A DNA stretch of 64,000 nt from Draconibacterium sp. (GTDB lineage: Bacteria > Bacteroidota > Bacteroidia > Bacteroidales > Prolixibacteraceae): contig JADIYN010000007.1 in the NCBI GenBank assembly GCA_016705335.1, positions 124,001-188,000 on the forward strand. The letters run 5' to 3'. The notes under the pieces were generated by a model, which saw only the letters and a list, made by a program, of their open reading frames with translations, did no database searches and was not told where the DNA came from. Each line of letters begins with the position of its first letter. The first letter of the stretch is position 1. The translations under genes were made by a program, and so were the position numbers. Below are positions 19,656 through 30,188 of this stretch, one piece after another.

Positions 19656-21846
19656 ATGAATAAACCAAAGATTTTCAGAAATGTAAATTATTTAGGATGG
19701 GTTGTTGTTGTCCTCGCATTTCTGTTTATGTATTTTGCTTATTTCTTTATTTATATCTAAAAAAAAAGAAGCTCAACTTCAGCAAAAAGGGTTCCGTATT
19801 TTGAATGAATATGGAAGTAATATGCTTGATAAACACAAGTATTTCGAAACCCATTTTCGGAATTACGGTTTTTTTTATTCAATCAAATATCTTATCGAAT
19901 CCGGATCTATTGTAAAAAAGAATTCAAATGAAATTAATGCTGATAAAGCACTGAAGTTGGAGAATGTATTAAAAGGTCTTCAGTCTTATGTTAATACTAT
20001 TGAAATTAAAAATGATTCGTCTCGCGCTAATAATGAAACTAAAAAGGATCTTCTGCTAAGTTTCCGGTTTAAAAACAATGATCCGGAACTGGCATCAGAA
20101 TTTGAAAAATTTTATCGGAGTAACACAAAGGACACAACTATCGCATTAATTTTAAATAAGGATTTTTCATACGAAGTTCCAATCAGCGATTTTATGCAGA
20201 ACTTAAAATTTGATGAGCTTTTTGAAAATATTATTTTGTTTGACACATCAAAAGTTTATTACAATACAAAACCGGGTAACCTGGCAGATATTAATAATCC
20301 TAGAGCTCTGTGCGACAGCGCAGCAAAGCAGCAAGGCGGTGTTTATGAGAAATTAAACATCAGTGGCCAGGACAAGCATGTGATGATACTTCCTGTCGAT
20401 TTTGCAGACAAAAAATTTTGTATTGCCGGGTTTATTCCCGATGTTGATTACCAGAACAAAACCCGCACAATCAATAAACAATTATTGATGTTTATTGCAA
20501 CGGTTTTAATGTTGGTATTTGCAAGTATGCCAATTTTAAAAATATTTTTTATCGATGACAGAGAGCGTTTAAAAGCCCGCGATGCCACTAATAACGCCAT
20601 CTCCATGTTGTTTGGAATCGGATTATTTTTGCTGTTGATTATAGCATTTTCAAAAAAGCAGTTTGTTGATACTACAATCCAGCATCGCCGGATACACGCA
20701 ATTTCCGATTCTCTTTGTGCCAATGTTATGCGCGACATTGATTCAATAAAAACATTGGGTAAAGCAATAGTAAATGCCGAAAAATCGGCAGATTCAAAAT
20801 TGGCAAATAAAGTGATTTCCGCTTTTGAATCAAATGTTGCCTTTACCCAGGATAGTAATTTGAGTAGCCCGTTTCCGTTGAACGAAATTATTTTAATGGA
20901 TAAAGAGGGCATTGTTAAAAAGGCTTATACAAGCACTCCATTTTCCGATATTGTTAAGGTTGACCTGAAAGAACGCCAGTATTTTATAAATATTGAGAAT
21001 GTCAATAATTCATGGCCAAATTCTGATGGATTAAATTTTTATATTGAGTCAATCAAGTCATTCAACACTGCAAAGTATGAAACTGCAATTTCATTTCGGA
21101 CAACAAACCCGGAAATGCCTGTACTTGCTATTACTTCAAAAATACCGTCGTTGTATAGCCAGGTTTTGCCGAATGATATTGAATTTGTTGTAATCAATAA
21201 AACAGGCAGGGTTTTATACCATTCAATTCAGGAAAAAAACCTGCACGAAAACTTTGTGCTCGAATGTGAATCAGATTTAAGATTAATAAATGCAATACGT
21301 TTAAATGCTGAAGATGAAACCATTGTAAAGTACAACTAAAAAAAATGGTTAGCCAGAATTATACCAATTAACGACACTCCATTTTACCACATTACTTTAC
21401 TCGATTTAAATCAGGCCGACAATAAAAATGCAAGAATATTCCTGATTACTTTCTATTTTTTAGTTGTTTCAATTGCTTTAATGATTTTTGGGTTGTTGAT
21501 AATAAGATGGATTACCCGTGCATTTAATGAAAAGCAAAAGCATAAATGGTTTTTGAACTGGCTTGTACTAAAGCCCCGAAAACATTTTATATACAAAAGA
21601 CTGTCAGTCATTTTAACTTTGCTAATTGTTTTTCAATTCTTTGGTTTTTGGTTTGCTGATAATCCTGTTGCGCAATTTGTTTACCAACTCATTTTCTTAA
21701 CTTTTACATTATTCTTAACAATGGTATTTCTGATCATTACCGATACTGAAAAAATAGAAACAGCCTGGTTCGACTTTTTTACTGAATTTCTTGTCCTGTT
21801 GGCAATTATATTTCAAATTATTGTTTTGTTTTTGTTGACGATTTGA
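19656..21846 (+). CDS. Multi-pass membrane protein with Cache-type sensor domain (N-terminal part; interrupted)
   Basis: From ATG 19656 there is a membrane helix (GWVVVVLAFLFMYFAYFF), a frame break near 19735-19755 before a nine-A run, an extracytoplasmic region of about 220 residues, two helices (LLMFIATVLMLVFASMPIL and MLFGIGLFLLLIIAF) and a second outside domain. That domain contains KVDLKERQYFINI, the R-x-Y type signature of dCache ligand-binding domains. Then come four more helices. A TAA at 21337-21339 interrupts the frame, but the same frame continues with KKWLARIIPINDTPFYHITLLDL, so a substitution error or a real nonsense mutation is likely. The end overlaps the following open frame by 4 bp and the two are probably one protein of about 1,290 residues. 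No kinase, cyclase or methyl-accepting domain is attached. Confidence 0.6.
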
Positions 21847-23537
21847 ATTGGCAACAAGTCATTCCTTTAATCTCGCTCATCGGCATTATTATAGTGAACT
21901 ACAAATTTTTTGTAAAAGATAATCTGCAGAAATTGATAATCAGAGACAACAAGGAAATTCCCTTGAATAATAAAAGGGCATATCTCATTTTCCTATTCCT
22001 GTTTTTAACAAGTATTTCGGGAATTCCAGTTTTGAGGTATTATTTCTCGGTAAAGAACATGGAGGAAAAGAGTTGGAATCTTGAACAATCCATAAAGGTT
22101 GGAAGCGACAATATTAACCTCTATTCGGAAACTGAATACATGAAAAATGATGCCGATTGGTTTAAAAGGATTCAGGGTAACAACCTTGACAATTTAGAAG
22201 TTACTTATATTGATGAGGTTAATAATTTTGATGCTTCTGAATCTGAAAATGTAGAAAATTCAAGCATTGCAAAACAGGTTTATGATTTATTGCCCGACCC
22301 AATCACAAACTGGTACAATAAACCCAGGCTGGTTGTTCAAACGGACTATGTGGTTTCAAAATTCAGTAATGACACTTTGTACTTTAAAAAAGGAGAACAT
22401 TCAGGGGCGGTGAAAGTAAAATATGCAGACCACAAACGGTATTTTACAGTAGTGAATTACATTATTTTAGTATTTTTTGTGTTACTGGTTATTTGTTTTA
22501 GTGTGTGGAATTTGTTGAAATTTCTTGCCAAAGTACTGCTTAATCTGAACCAGGAAAAACCTGATATTCCCGAGATTTCATGGCTGGATATTCTTAAAAA
22601 TAACGATGAAAAAAGAATACTTTTAAATTCATTCAACGGTTCAGTTTATCTGGCCAAATCAAAAGAATATATTAATCAATCGGGTGGTAATAAAAATGCA
22701 TTGAAAATAATTCAGGTTTCGGAAATTGTTGAACCGGGATTTCAATGCGATCAGATTTTAAAAAGTTCGGCAATAACAATTTGGGTTTGCGGGTTTAACC
22801 AAATTTTAAACGAAATTGACAAACATGAAGAATTGCTTTCGTTTTTAATGAAATTGAACCAATGCAACCAAATAAGGATAATAGTCGATTTGTCATTCGA
22901 TATTGCACTAATAAATGAGTTTTATGACGATTACAGGGAAGAAAACGAATTGAGCCCTGAACAAGCCACACAGTTGTATTTGCTGCGTAAAAAATGGAAC
23001 AATTTATTTGAAGGATATCTCAGTTATAATGGTTACATAAATCAAATGAAATCAAGTAATGCGTGTATTCTTAGGGTTGAAGATGGTTACCTTGCCGAAC
23101 AAACAGCCACCGGGTTGAAATTACAGTTTTCGAAGATATGGACAAATTTAACTTCATTTGAAAAGATTGTTTTGTTTGACCTGGCCGATGACGGATTACT
23201 TAACAGGAAAAACAAAACAATGATACAGAAACTGATTGATAAAAGATTAATTGTTACCGATCCTGAGCCGGCTTTTTATGCCGAAGAATTTCGTGACTTT
23301 GTTATAAAACATATGAAGGCAAATGAGGTAAAAGCGATTGAAAGCAAACTTGGACTTAAAGGAAGCTGGCACAATGCCAAGTATCTTATTTTACTGATTT
23401 TGGTTCCACTGGCAGCATTTGTTATCATTTCGCAGGGTATTTCAATTGAAAAAGTATTTGGGATTTTTGCGGGGGGATTAGCAATTATTACCGGGATAAT
23501 TCGCTTGTTTGACAGTAATTCTTTTAAAGCATCTTAA
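21843..23537 (+). CDS. Membrane protein with degenerate NTPase-like and winged-helix-like cytoplasmic region
   Basis: 564 residues starting at a TTG that overlaps the previous stop. One missing base near 21840 would fuse it to the upstream Cache protein, which I consider likely. There are helices near residues 5-25, 48-70 and 200-230. A cytoplasmic part of about 270 residues contains an alpha/beta region (SAITIWVCGFNQILNEIDKH, then IRIIVDLSFDIALINEFY) arranged like Walker B and sensor strands of AAA/STAND ATPases, but no Walker A is visible. It is followed by a winged-helix-like stretch (TSFEKIVLFDLADDGLLNRKNK) and two C-terminal membrane helices. I do not recognise a named family. Confidence 0.55.
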   Translation: MNWQQVIPLISLIGIIIVNYKFFVKDNLQKLIIRDNKEIPLNNKRAYLIFLFLFLTSISGIPVLRYYFSVKNMEEKSWNLEQSIKVGSDNINLYSETEYMKNDADWFKRIQGNNLDNLEVTYIDEVNNFDASESENVENSSIAKQVYDLLPDPITNWYNKPRLVVQTDYVVSKFSNDTLYFKKGEHSGAVKVKYADHKRYFTVVNYIILVFFVLLVICFSVWNLLKFLAKVLLNLNQEKPDIPEISWLDILKNNDEKRILLNSFNGSVYLAKSKEYINQSGGNKNALKIIQVSEIVEPGFQCDQILKSSAITIWVCGFNQILNEIDKHEELLSFLMKLNQCNQIRIIVDLSFDIALINEFYDDYREENELSPEQATQLYLLRKKWNNLFEGYLSYNGYINQMKSSNACILRVEDGYLAEQTATGLKLQFSKIWTNLTSFEKIVLFDLADDGLLNRKNKTMIQKLIDKRLIVTDPEPAFYAEEFRDFVIKHMKANEVKAIESKLGLKGSWHNAKYLILLILVPLAAFVIISQGISIEKVFGIFAGGLAIITGIIRLFDSNSFKAS

Positions 23538-23705
23538 TGTCACTTTTTTTGTTTCCCCGGTGATTTTAAATCATACGGCTTTAGGTGAAGGACTGAACAT
23601 TTATACAAAAATAATGTTCATACAATATAAAAATTAAAGACAAATAAGTAAGAAACGAACATGTTTGCAGATAAACACAAAAAACCATGAACAAACCACA
23701 TGTGA

Positions 23706-23723
23706 TCCCGATAGCTATCGGGA
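23706..23723. repeat. Perfect 18-bp palindrome TCCCGATAGCTATCGGGA
   Basis: A perfect inverted repeat in the 261-bp gap between the Cache protein region and the NmrA-like gene, 76 bp before the latter's start. The motif resembles palindromes found repeatedly between genes in many Bacteroidota genomes. Only one copy occurs in this window. It could be a small repetitive extragenic palindrome or a binding site. Confidence 0.7.
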
Positions 23724-23798
23724 CCATCGGGTGAAAATGTTGACAAAAGAGATACAGCATAACCGCTAACTAATTAGTAACATTAATAATTTGTACAG

Positions 23799-24769
23799 AT
23801 GAAATATGTTTTAACAGGATCATTAGGGAACATAAGCAAACCAGTTGCAGAGAAATTAATTTCAGCGGGACACCATGTAACTGTAATTAGCAGGAAGTCA
23901 GATAAAACCGGACAAATTGAATCTCTTGGCGCAACTGCTGCCATCGGTTCGGTTGAGGATGTGGAATTTCTTACAAACACCTTTACCGGTGCCGATGCTG
24001 TTTACACGATGGTGCCTCCTCATTTTGGAGCAACAGACTGGAAGAAATATATAGCCGGAATTGGTGAAAATTATGCAGCTGCAATTATGAATTCAGGAGT
24101 AAAAAATGTAGTTAACCTGAGTAGTATTGGTGCACACATGCCTGAAGGTTGCGGACCGGTTAGCGGATTGCACTTTGTTGAAAAAGCCTTGAATGATTTG
24201 GAAGGAGTAAATGTCAGGCATCTTCGTCCGGGTTTTTCTATCCCAATTTTATGAACCAGATTGGAATGATTAAAAATATGGGAATTACAGGGGGAAATTA
24301 CGGCGAAGGAACAACACTTGTTATTGTGCACCCCAACGATATTGCTGAAGTTGCAGCGGAAGAACTCAAAGGCCTGGATTTTAAAGGGAAAAGTATTCTT
24401 TATATCGCCAGTGACGAAAAAACTACTACAGAAATTGGTTCAATTCTGGGCAAAGCAATTGGCAGCCCTAAAATTCCATGGGTGAATTTTACTGATGAAG
24501 ATACTTTGAATGGCATGCTTCAGACAGGTGTTCCCATTGTAATTGCTAAAAATTATACTGAAATGGGAGCAGCCATGCGAAGTGGCGAAATGGACGCAGA
24601 TTACAGGAAAAATAGACCTTCAGAATTTGGAAAAATTAAACTGGAGGATTGGGCGCAGGAGTTTGCCGCTGCTTTGCACAACCTGAAAAATTATAGTTGG
24701 ATTTCGACCGGTTTTGTGATTTCTTCTTATTTCTTATTTTGCATTGTTATTTGCGGATTTTCAATTTGA
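23799..24769 (+). CDS. NmrA-like NAD(P)-binding oxidoreductase (frameshifted)
   Basis: Atypical short-chain dehydrogenase of about 320 residues. The Rossmann start is KYVLTGSLGNISKPVAEKLISAGH, with VISRKSD, then GADAVYTMVPPH and VKNVVNLSSIGAH. The frame breaks near 24234, where a T run is one base short. The corrected join reads RPGFFYPNFMNQIGMIKN, as in NmrA-type proteins. The last about 20 residues form a hydrophobic tail (FVISSYFLFCIVICGFSI) that is unusual for the family. One extra A near 24693 would end the protein as HNLKKL, so a second indel is likely. Members are redox-sensing or quinone-reducing proteins, but the substrate is unknown here. Confidence 0.8.
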
Positions 24770-24878
24770 CCATCTTTTTGGAAATTCAATATTGATTTAA
24801 GGAGTTCAATATTGGAATTTTATTCTTCAAGAATTTAAATCCTGTTCGGATACTCGCGACAACTTTCACTGCTTCTCC

Positions 24879-26126
24879 CTATTTCCAAACGATCTTCTGC
24901 AAATCCCGGATCAGCGAATCTTTCAATACAGTGTATTGCGGCATGTATTTCTGATCGACGGGTTTTGCAGGTGGCGATTCCAGCGTCAGCGGATTAACTG
25001 CACTTCCGCCTTTGTAAACCCTGAAATCCAAATGTGGTCCGGTTGACAAACCTGTTGATCCAACAAAACCAATTACTTGTCCCTGGCGAACTCTGGCTCC
25101 CTGGTAAATTCCTTCGGCATAGCCCGAAAGATGCATGTATTGAGTTGTGTAAACTGAATTATGCCTCACTTTTATACTGTTCCCTCCTCCGCCGGCCCAG
25201 CCTTTTTGGATTACTGTGCCTTCTCCAATACTCATTACAGGCGTCCCTTTTGCTGCAGCGTAATCAACACCGTGGTGAGGCCTCACAATACGTAAAACCG
25301 GGTGCATCCTGCCTCCTGAAAATCCTGAGCTGATTCTTGAGAATTTAAGCGGCGCTTTTAAAAATTCTTTTTGAAGATTTTCACCGTTTTCGTTATAATA
25401 ACCAACAGTATCGTTGGGGTTAAAGCGGAATGCAAAAATCTCCTTTTCATAATGATCGAATTGTGCTGCATATATATTTTTGATACCGATTGCAACTGAA
25501 TCGACATAAATTTCATCATAAATTAACCGAAACCTGTCGCCTTTTTGCAGGCCAAAAAAATCGATTGTCCAGGCATAAACATCCGAAAGGTTTAGTGCCA
25601 ATTGCGGGTCTATATCGTTGGCTTTCATTGTGTTCCATAGTGAAGATTCAATTACGCCCTGTGCAGTTTTAACAACATATTTAACTTCTTTCTGCCCCGC
25701 GTAAACCCGTAAAGTATCGAATAGTTCAAATACAGTATATTGAATTGGCGAATTTTCATAAACAAAATAGAGTGCGGTTTTTAAGGAATCGCGGGTTTGA
25801 AAAATGCTGTAATTGTTACCCTCCCTGATTTTACGAACATCAAAAACAGGTTTTGAATTTCGGGCAATTGTATCAATCGTTCCTAAACCAATACCAAATC
25901 TGCTTAAAATAGTACTTAAATACTGGCCGGATCCAACAGTTCCATTTACAATAAAAAACGAATCAACAGGAAAACCGTATTTTACAATTGGTTCTTTTAG
26001 AAGAACAAAGGGTTCAGCTTTTTCTTTGTCATTAACTTTTCCACATGAAAAAGTTAAGGACAGAAACGCAAAAAAAATGGCTACTGAAATAATTGGGTGT
26101 AAATATCTTTTAAAAATAAGTCTCAT
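24879..26126 (-). CDS. M23-family metallopeptidase lipoprotein
   Basis: 415 residues. A lipoprotein signal ends at LSLTFSCGK. The central part (about residues 80-270) resembles the LysM-like/OapA-type region found before M23 domains. The C-terminal M23 domain has HHGVDYAAAKGTPV (first His and Asp zinc ligands), TTQYMHLSGYA and GLSTGPHLDFRVY. The last motif is usually H-x-H. Here the second His is Asp, a variant I believe occurs in related Bacteroidota proteins. Peptidases of this family cut peptidoglycan cross-bridges in the periplasm. The gene stands alone on the minus strand. Confidence 0.88.
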   Translation of the reverse strand: MRLIFKRYLHPIISVAIFFAFLSLTFSCGKVNDKEKAEPFVLLKEPIVKYGFPVDSFFIVNGTVGSGQYLSTILSRFGIGLGTIDTIARNSKPVFDVRKIREGNNYSIFQTRDSLKTALYFVYENSPIQYTVFELFDTLRVYAGQKEVKYVVKTAQGVIESSLWNTMKANDIDPQLALNLSDVYAWTIDFFGLQKGDRFRLIYDEIYVDSVAIGIKNIYAAQFDHYEKEIFAFRFNPNDTVGYYNENGENLQKEFLKAPLKFSRISSGFSGGRMHPVLRIVRPHHGVDYAAAKGTPVMSIGEGTVIQKGWAGGGGNSIKVRHNSVYTTQYMHLSGYAEGIYQGARVRQGQVIGFVGSTGLSTGPHLDFRVYKGGSAVNPLTLESPPAKPVDQKYMPQYTVLKDSLIRDLQKIVWK

Positions 26127-26211
26127 ATTTTATTTTTAGGAACACGAAGGAACACAAAATATGAAAATATTCAAAAGTTTATTGAATCAACATCTTTCAA
26201 ATCAATTTTGC

Positions 26212-26219
26212 TACTTTTG
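26212..26219 (+). promoter_or_regulatory. Candidate -7 box (TACTTTTG) before the sulfatase gene
   Basis: Exact TAnnTTTG match 39 bp upstream of ATG 26259. No convincing -33 TTG at 19-21 bp is present (the nearest is 27 bp away at 26182), so support is partial. Confidence 0.4.
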
Positions 26220-26258
26220 GATATATAGGAAGCTTTATTTCAACTAAACTAATTGACA

Positions 26259-27827
26259 ATGAACTTAAAAACAATGATTTTACTGCTGATTCTACTCGCA
26301 TCTTTTACTTCTTGCAACACAAAAAATAATGACAAAAATCCTGAAAAAATAAACAATCCAAATATTATTTTGATAAGTGCTGATGATTTAGGCTGGTCGG
26401 ATATTGGTTGTTATGGTAGTGAAGTTCAAACTCCGAATATAGACAAACTCGCTGAAGGTGGTATGCGGTTTACTCATTTCCACAACACTTCGAAATGTTT
26501 CCCTTCTCGGGCTTGTTTACTAACCGGTGTTTATGCGCAGCAAAACGGATATGCGAAGAATTTTAAAGAGCCGCTAACCAATGCAGTAACTCTTGGCGAG
26601 GTTTTACGAACTGCCGGCTACCGAACTCTTTGGTCGGGAAAACACCATGGACTTGAAAATCCGGTTACACGTGGTTTTGATCGGTACTACGGGTTGAAGG
26701 ATGGAGCATGTAACTATTTTAATCCCGGTGATCAGCGCCCCGGTGAAGGAATGCCTGCGCGTAAAGGAAAACCTGGAAATAAAACAGTTCGTTCGTGGTG
26801 CATTGACAGTGTTCTTTACAATCCCTATACACCCGAAGAAAGGGATTTTTATACCACTGATTATTTTACAAAGTATGCAGTTAACTGGCTCGAAGAATAT
26901 AAAAACGAAGAAAAGCCATTCTTTTTATATCTCGCCTACACGGCTCCTCACGACCCATTAATGGCCTGGCCCGAAGATATCGCGAAGTATAAAGGCAAAT
27001 ACGATGCAGGTTATGAATCAATCAGAAAAGCACGTTACAAAAAACAACTTGATATTGGGTTGATTGACGAAACGTATATATTATCGAATGCTACTTATCA
27101 AAACTGGGATGAGTTGGATGATTCTGTCAGAATTGCAGAAATCAGAAAAATGGAAGTTTATGCTGCAATGATTGACCGGCTGGACCAAAATATAGGAATA
27201 GTTCTGGCAAAACTTAAGGAAATTGGGAAAGATGAAAATACGCTAATATTGTTTGTTTCCGATAATGGTGCATCTGCAGAAATGGTTCGGATTGATGATG
27301 ATTACGGAGAAATCGGTTCGATGACTCGTTGGACTTCGTTAGGTGGCGATTGGGCAAATGTGGGAAACACACCTTTTCGTTTCTTTAAGAATTTTAGTTA
27401 CGAAGGCGGGATAAATACACCGCTAATTGCGTACTGGCCAAACAAAATTGAGAGTAAAACCTACTCTGAATTTCCGGGACATTTTATTGATTTCATGGCT
27501 ACTTTTGTTGATTTAACTGGTGCAGAATACCCGGTAGAATTTAACAATCAGAATATTACACCCATGCAGGGGCAAAGTTTGTTACCGGTTTTTCTGGGTG
27601 AAAACAAACAAAGAGAAAAATCAATTTTTTGGGAATGGCAGGACGGACAAGCTGTTTATTTCAACTCCTTCAAAATTGTAAAAGAAGGATTGGAGAATCC
27701 CTGGGAACTTTATAATCTCGAAAGTGACCCGACTGAAACAAATAATCTGTCAACCCAAAATCCCAAAAAAGTAAAGGAACTGGAAAAGTTATTTATGGAA
27801 TGGAAAACGGGTTTGCCTGTTCTTTAA
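26259..27827 (+). CDS. Secreted S1-family sulfatase (lipoprotein)
   Basis: 522 residues from ATG 26259, preferred to the TTG 6 bp upstream. A lipoprotein signal ends at LLASFTSCNT. Metal-binding ISADDLGWSDIGCYG comes next, then SKCFPSRACLLTGVY with Cys80 in the C-x-P-S-R motif that is oxidised to formylglycine, and later LILFVSDNGAS and the W-E-W-Q-D-G segment. The family removes sulfate esters from polysaccharides or glycans. It is the first gene of the carbohydrate region. No formylglycine-generating enzyme gene is in the window. The natural substrate cannot be told from sequence. Confidence 0.92.
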   Translation: MNLKTMILLLILLASFTSCNTKNNDKNPEKINNPNIILISADDLGWSDIGCYGSEVQTPNIDKLAEGGMRFTHFHNTSKCFPSRACLLTGVYAQQNGYAKNFKEPLTNAVTLGEVLRTAGYRTLWSGKHHGLENPVTRGFDRYYGLKDGACNYFNPGDQRPGEGMPARKGKPGNKTVRSWCIDSVLYNPYTPEERDFYTTDYFTKYAVNWLEEYKNEEKPFFLYLAYTAPHDPLMAWPEDIAKYKGKYDAGYESIRKARYKKQLDIGLIDETYILSNATYQNWDELDDSVRIAEIRKMEVYAAMIDRLDQNIGIVLAKLKEIGKDENTLILFVSDNGASAEMVRIDDDYGEIGSMTRWTSLGGDWANVGNTPFRFFKNFSYEGGINTPLIAYWPNKIESKTYSEFPGHFIDFMATFVDLTGAEYPVEFNNQNITPMQGQSLLPVFLGENKQREKSIFWEWQDGQAVYFNSFKIVKEGLENPWELYNLESDPTETNNLSTQNPKKVKELEKLFMEWKTGLPVL

Positions 27828-28020
27828 AAAAGTTAAAGCCATGAAAGAAATTAACATTTTAACCCGTCTTTACTTTATTAGGAGTTTCAATGTTGTAGGC
27901 TGTATTAAGCAGCGATATTGAATACTCACTTTTCATCATTTTGATTTAGATGAGAAAATAGTACATGAAGAAGAATTTTCAGATAATTTTATATATTTAG
28001 CTCATAAACAATAAATTACA

Positions 28021-30183
28021 ATGAAAAATAATCGCTCTCGTTTTATAACATTAGTCTTAATTCTTGCATTGGCTTTTTCAAATCCGAATAAAATTTATGC
28101 CGAAGATGGATATGATTTATGGCTACGATACAAAAAAATTGAAAATCGAGATTTACTCAAAAGTTATCAAACTGTTCTGAAGAATGTTGTGATAAGAAGC
28201 GAAACTTCAACTTTCAATGCGGCTAAAAAGGAGCTAAAAACTGCACTTCCAAATCTGTTGGATTCCGAAATTTCTTTTTCAGATTTAAATGAAAATGGAG
28301 GAAATCTAATTGTTGCTTTACGCTCTGATTCAAAATTTATTTCAGAAAATGTAAACGAATCGGAATTAAAAAACCTGGGAAATGAAGGATATCTGATAAA
28401 AAGTTTAAAATCAAACAATATCGTCATAACCGGAAATACAGAAGTAGGAATTTTATATGGTGTTTTCAGATTTCTTCAGCAAATTCAGCAGGAAAAAGAT
28501 ATTTCAAAACTGGAGATTTCTGATTTCCCAAAAACCAAAATCCGCATTCTCAACCACTGGGATAATTTGGATCGCACCGTTGAACGTGGTTATGCAGGTT
28601 TTTCTTTGTGGGATTGGTTTCGTTTACCCGATGTAGTTGATCCGAGATATAAAGATTATGCCCGCGCAAATGCATCCATCGGTATAAACGGAAGCGTAAT
28701 TACAAATGTTAATGCAAATGCTTTGATTTTAACGCCACTTTATCTTGAAAAAATTGCAAAACTGGCCGATGTTTTTCGTCCTTATGGAATTAAGGTTTAT
28801 CTGACTGCAAGATTTAGCGCACCCATCGAACTGGATAAATTACCAACTGCAGATCCTCTCGATCCACAGGTTCAACTTTGGTGGAAAAATAAGGCCGAAG
28901 AGATTTACAAATATATTCCCGATTTTGGTGGATTCCTTGTAAAAGCAAATTCTGAAGGGCAGCCCGGACCGCAAAACTACAACCGCAATCATGCCGAAGG
29001 CGCCAATTTACTTGCAGATGCTGTTGCCCCTTTTGGTGGGATTGTTATGTGGCGGGCATTTGTATATGACCAGAATGTACCCGATGACAGGGCAAAACAG
29101 GCATACACAGAGTTTAAACCACTTGATGGGAAATTCCGCGATAATGTAATTGTTCAGGTTAAAAACGGGGCAATTGATTTTCAACCACGTGAACCATTTC
29201 ACCCGCTTTTTGGCGCGATGGAAAAATCAAATATCATGATGGAGTTTCAAATTACGCAGGAATATCTTGGGTTTTCGACACACCTTGTTTTTCTGGCGCC
29301 ACTTTTTGAAGAATGTTTAAAAGCTGATACATACGCAAAAGGAGAAGGTTCAACAGTGGCAAGTTCTATAGATGGCTCAATGCATGGCCAGAAACTTACA
29401 GGAATGGCTGGTGTTGCAAACATTGGAACCGACAGAAACTGGACAGGCCACCCTTTTGCACAGGCAAACTGGTATGCGTTTGGAAGACTGGCCTGGGACC
29501 CGTATTTGAAATCGGCAGAAATTGCTGATGAATGGATTCGGATGACATTCAGTAACGATGAAAAGTTTGTGCAACCTGTTCTGGGAATGATGCTTATTTC
29601 GCGCGAAAACTGTGTAAATTATATGACTCCGCTTGGGTTACACCATATTATGGGGCGCAGTCATCATCATGGTCCCGGTCCATGGGTTACCGGTGGCCGG
29701 CCCGACTGGACAGCGGTTTATTACCACCGTGCCGATTCAATAGGAGTTGGATTCAATCGCACACAAACTGGCAGTAATGCAACCGGACAATATTTTAAAC
29801 CGGTGGCTGATAAGTTTAATAATATCGAAACTTGCCCCGAAGAATTTCTTTTGTGGTTTCATCATGTTCCGTGGAATTACAAAATGAAATCAGGTAATAT
29901 TCTCTGGGACGAAATATGTTATCATTATAATGGTGGTGTTACTGCAGTGCGGGAAATGCAGAAAAGCTGGAATTCGCTTGAAAAATCTGTCGATTCTGAA
30001 CGGTTCAATTATGTACAATCTCTTTTAAAAATTCAGGAAAAAGAAGCAGTTTGGTGGCGAAATTCATGCATACTTTACTTTCAAACTTTTTCAAAATTGC
30101 CAATTCCGGAGTATATTGAAAAATCAGATAAAACATTGGAAGAATATATGAAAATAAGGGAGTTATATATGCCGGGGATTTAG
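28021..30183 (+). CDS. GH67 alpha-glucuronidase
   Basis: 720 residues with a signal peptide (ITLVLILALAFSNPNKIYAEDGYDLWLRY). The full GH67 architecture is present: N-terminal beta domain, TIM barrel and helical C-terminal domain. Key segments are RILNHWDNLDRTVERGYAG, VKANSEGQPGPQNYNRNHAEG with catalytic acid E312, and VQVKNGAIDFQPREPFHPLFG with D386, then MMEFQITQEYLG with E414. D386 and E414 have the 28-residue spacing of the base pair in Geobacillus AguA. The enzyme frees 4-O-methyl-glucuronic acid from the ends of xylo-oligosaccharides. A separate 190-bp upstream gap with no clear promoter precedes it. Confidence 0.95.
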   Translation: MKNNRSRFITLVLILALAFSNPNKIYAEDGYDLWLRYKKIENRDLLKSYQTVLKNVVIRSETSTFNAAKKELKTALPNLLDSEISFSDLNENGGNLIVALRSDSKFISENVNESELKNLGNEGYLIKSLKSNNIVITGNTEVGILYGVFRFLQQIQQEKDISKLEISDFPKTKIRILNHWDNLDRTVERGYAGFSLWDWFRLPDVVDPRYKDYARANASIGINGSVITNVNANALILTPLYLEKIAKLADVFRPYGIKVYLTARFSAPIELDKLPTADPLDPQVQLWWKNKAEEIYKYIPDFGGFLVKANSEGQPGPQNYNRNHAEGANLLADAVAPFGGIVMWRAFVYDQNVPDDRAKQAYTEFKPLDGKFRDNVIVQVKNGAIDFQPREPFHPLFGAMEKSNIMMEFQITQEYLGFSTHLVFLAPLFEECLKADTYAKGEGSTVASSIDGSMHGQKLTGMAGVANIGTDRNWTGHPFAQANWYAFGRLAWDPYLKSAEIADEWIRMTFSNDEKFVQPVLGMMLISRENCVNYMTPLGLHHIMGRSHHHGPGPWVTGGRPDWTAVYYHRADSIGVGFNRTQTGSNATGQYFKPVADKFNNIETCPEEFLLWFHHVPWNYKMKSGNILWDEICYHYNGGVTAVREMQKSWNSLEKSVDSERFNYVQSLLKIQEKEAVWWRNSCILYFQTFSKLPIPEYIEKSDKTLEEYMKIRELYMPGI

Positions 30184-30188
30184 AATGA

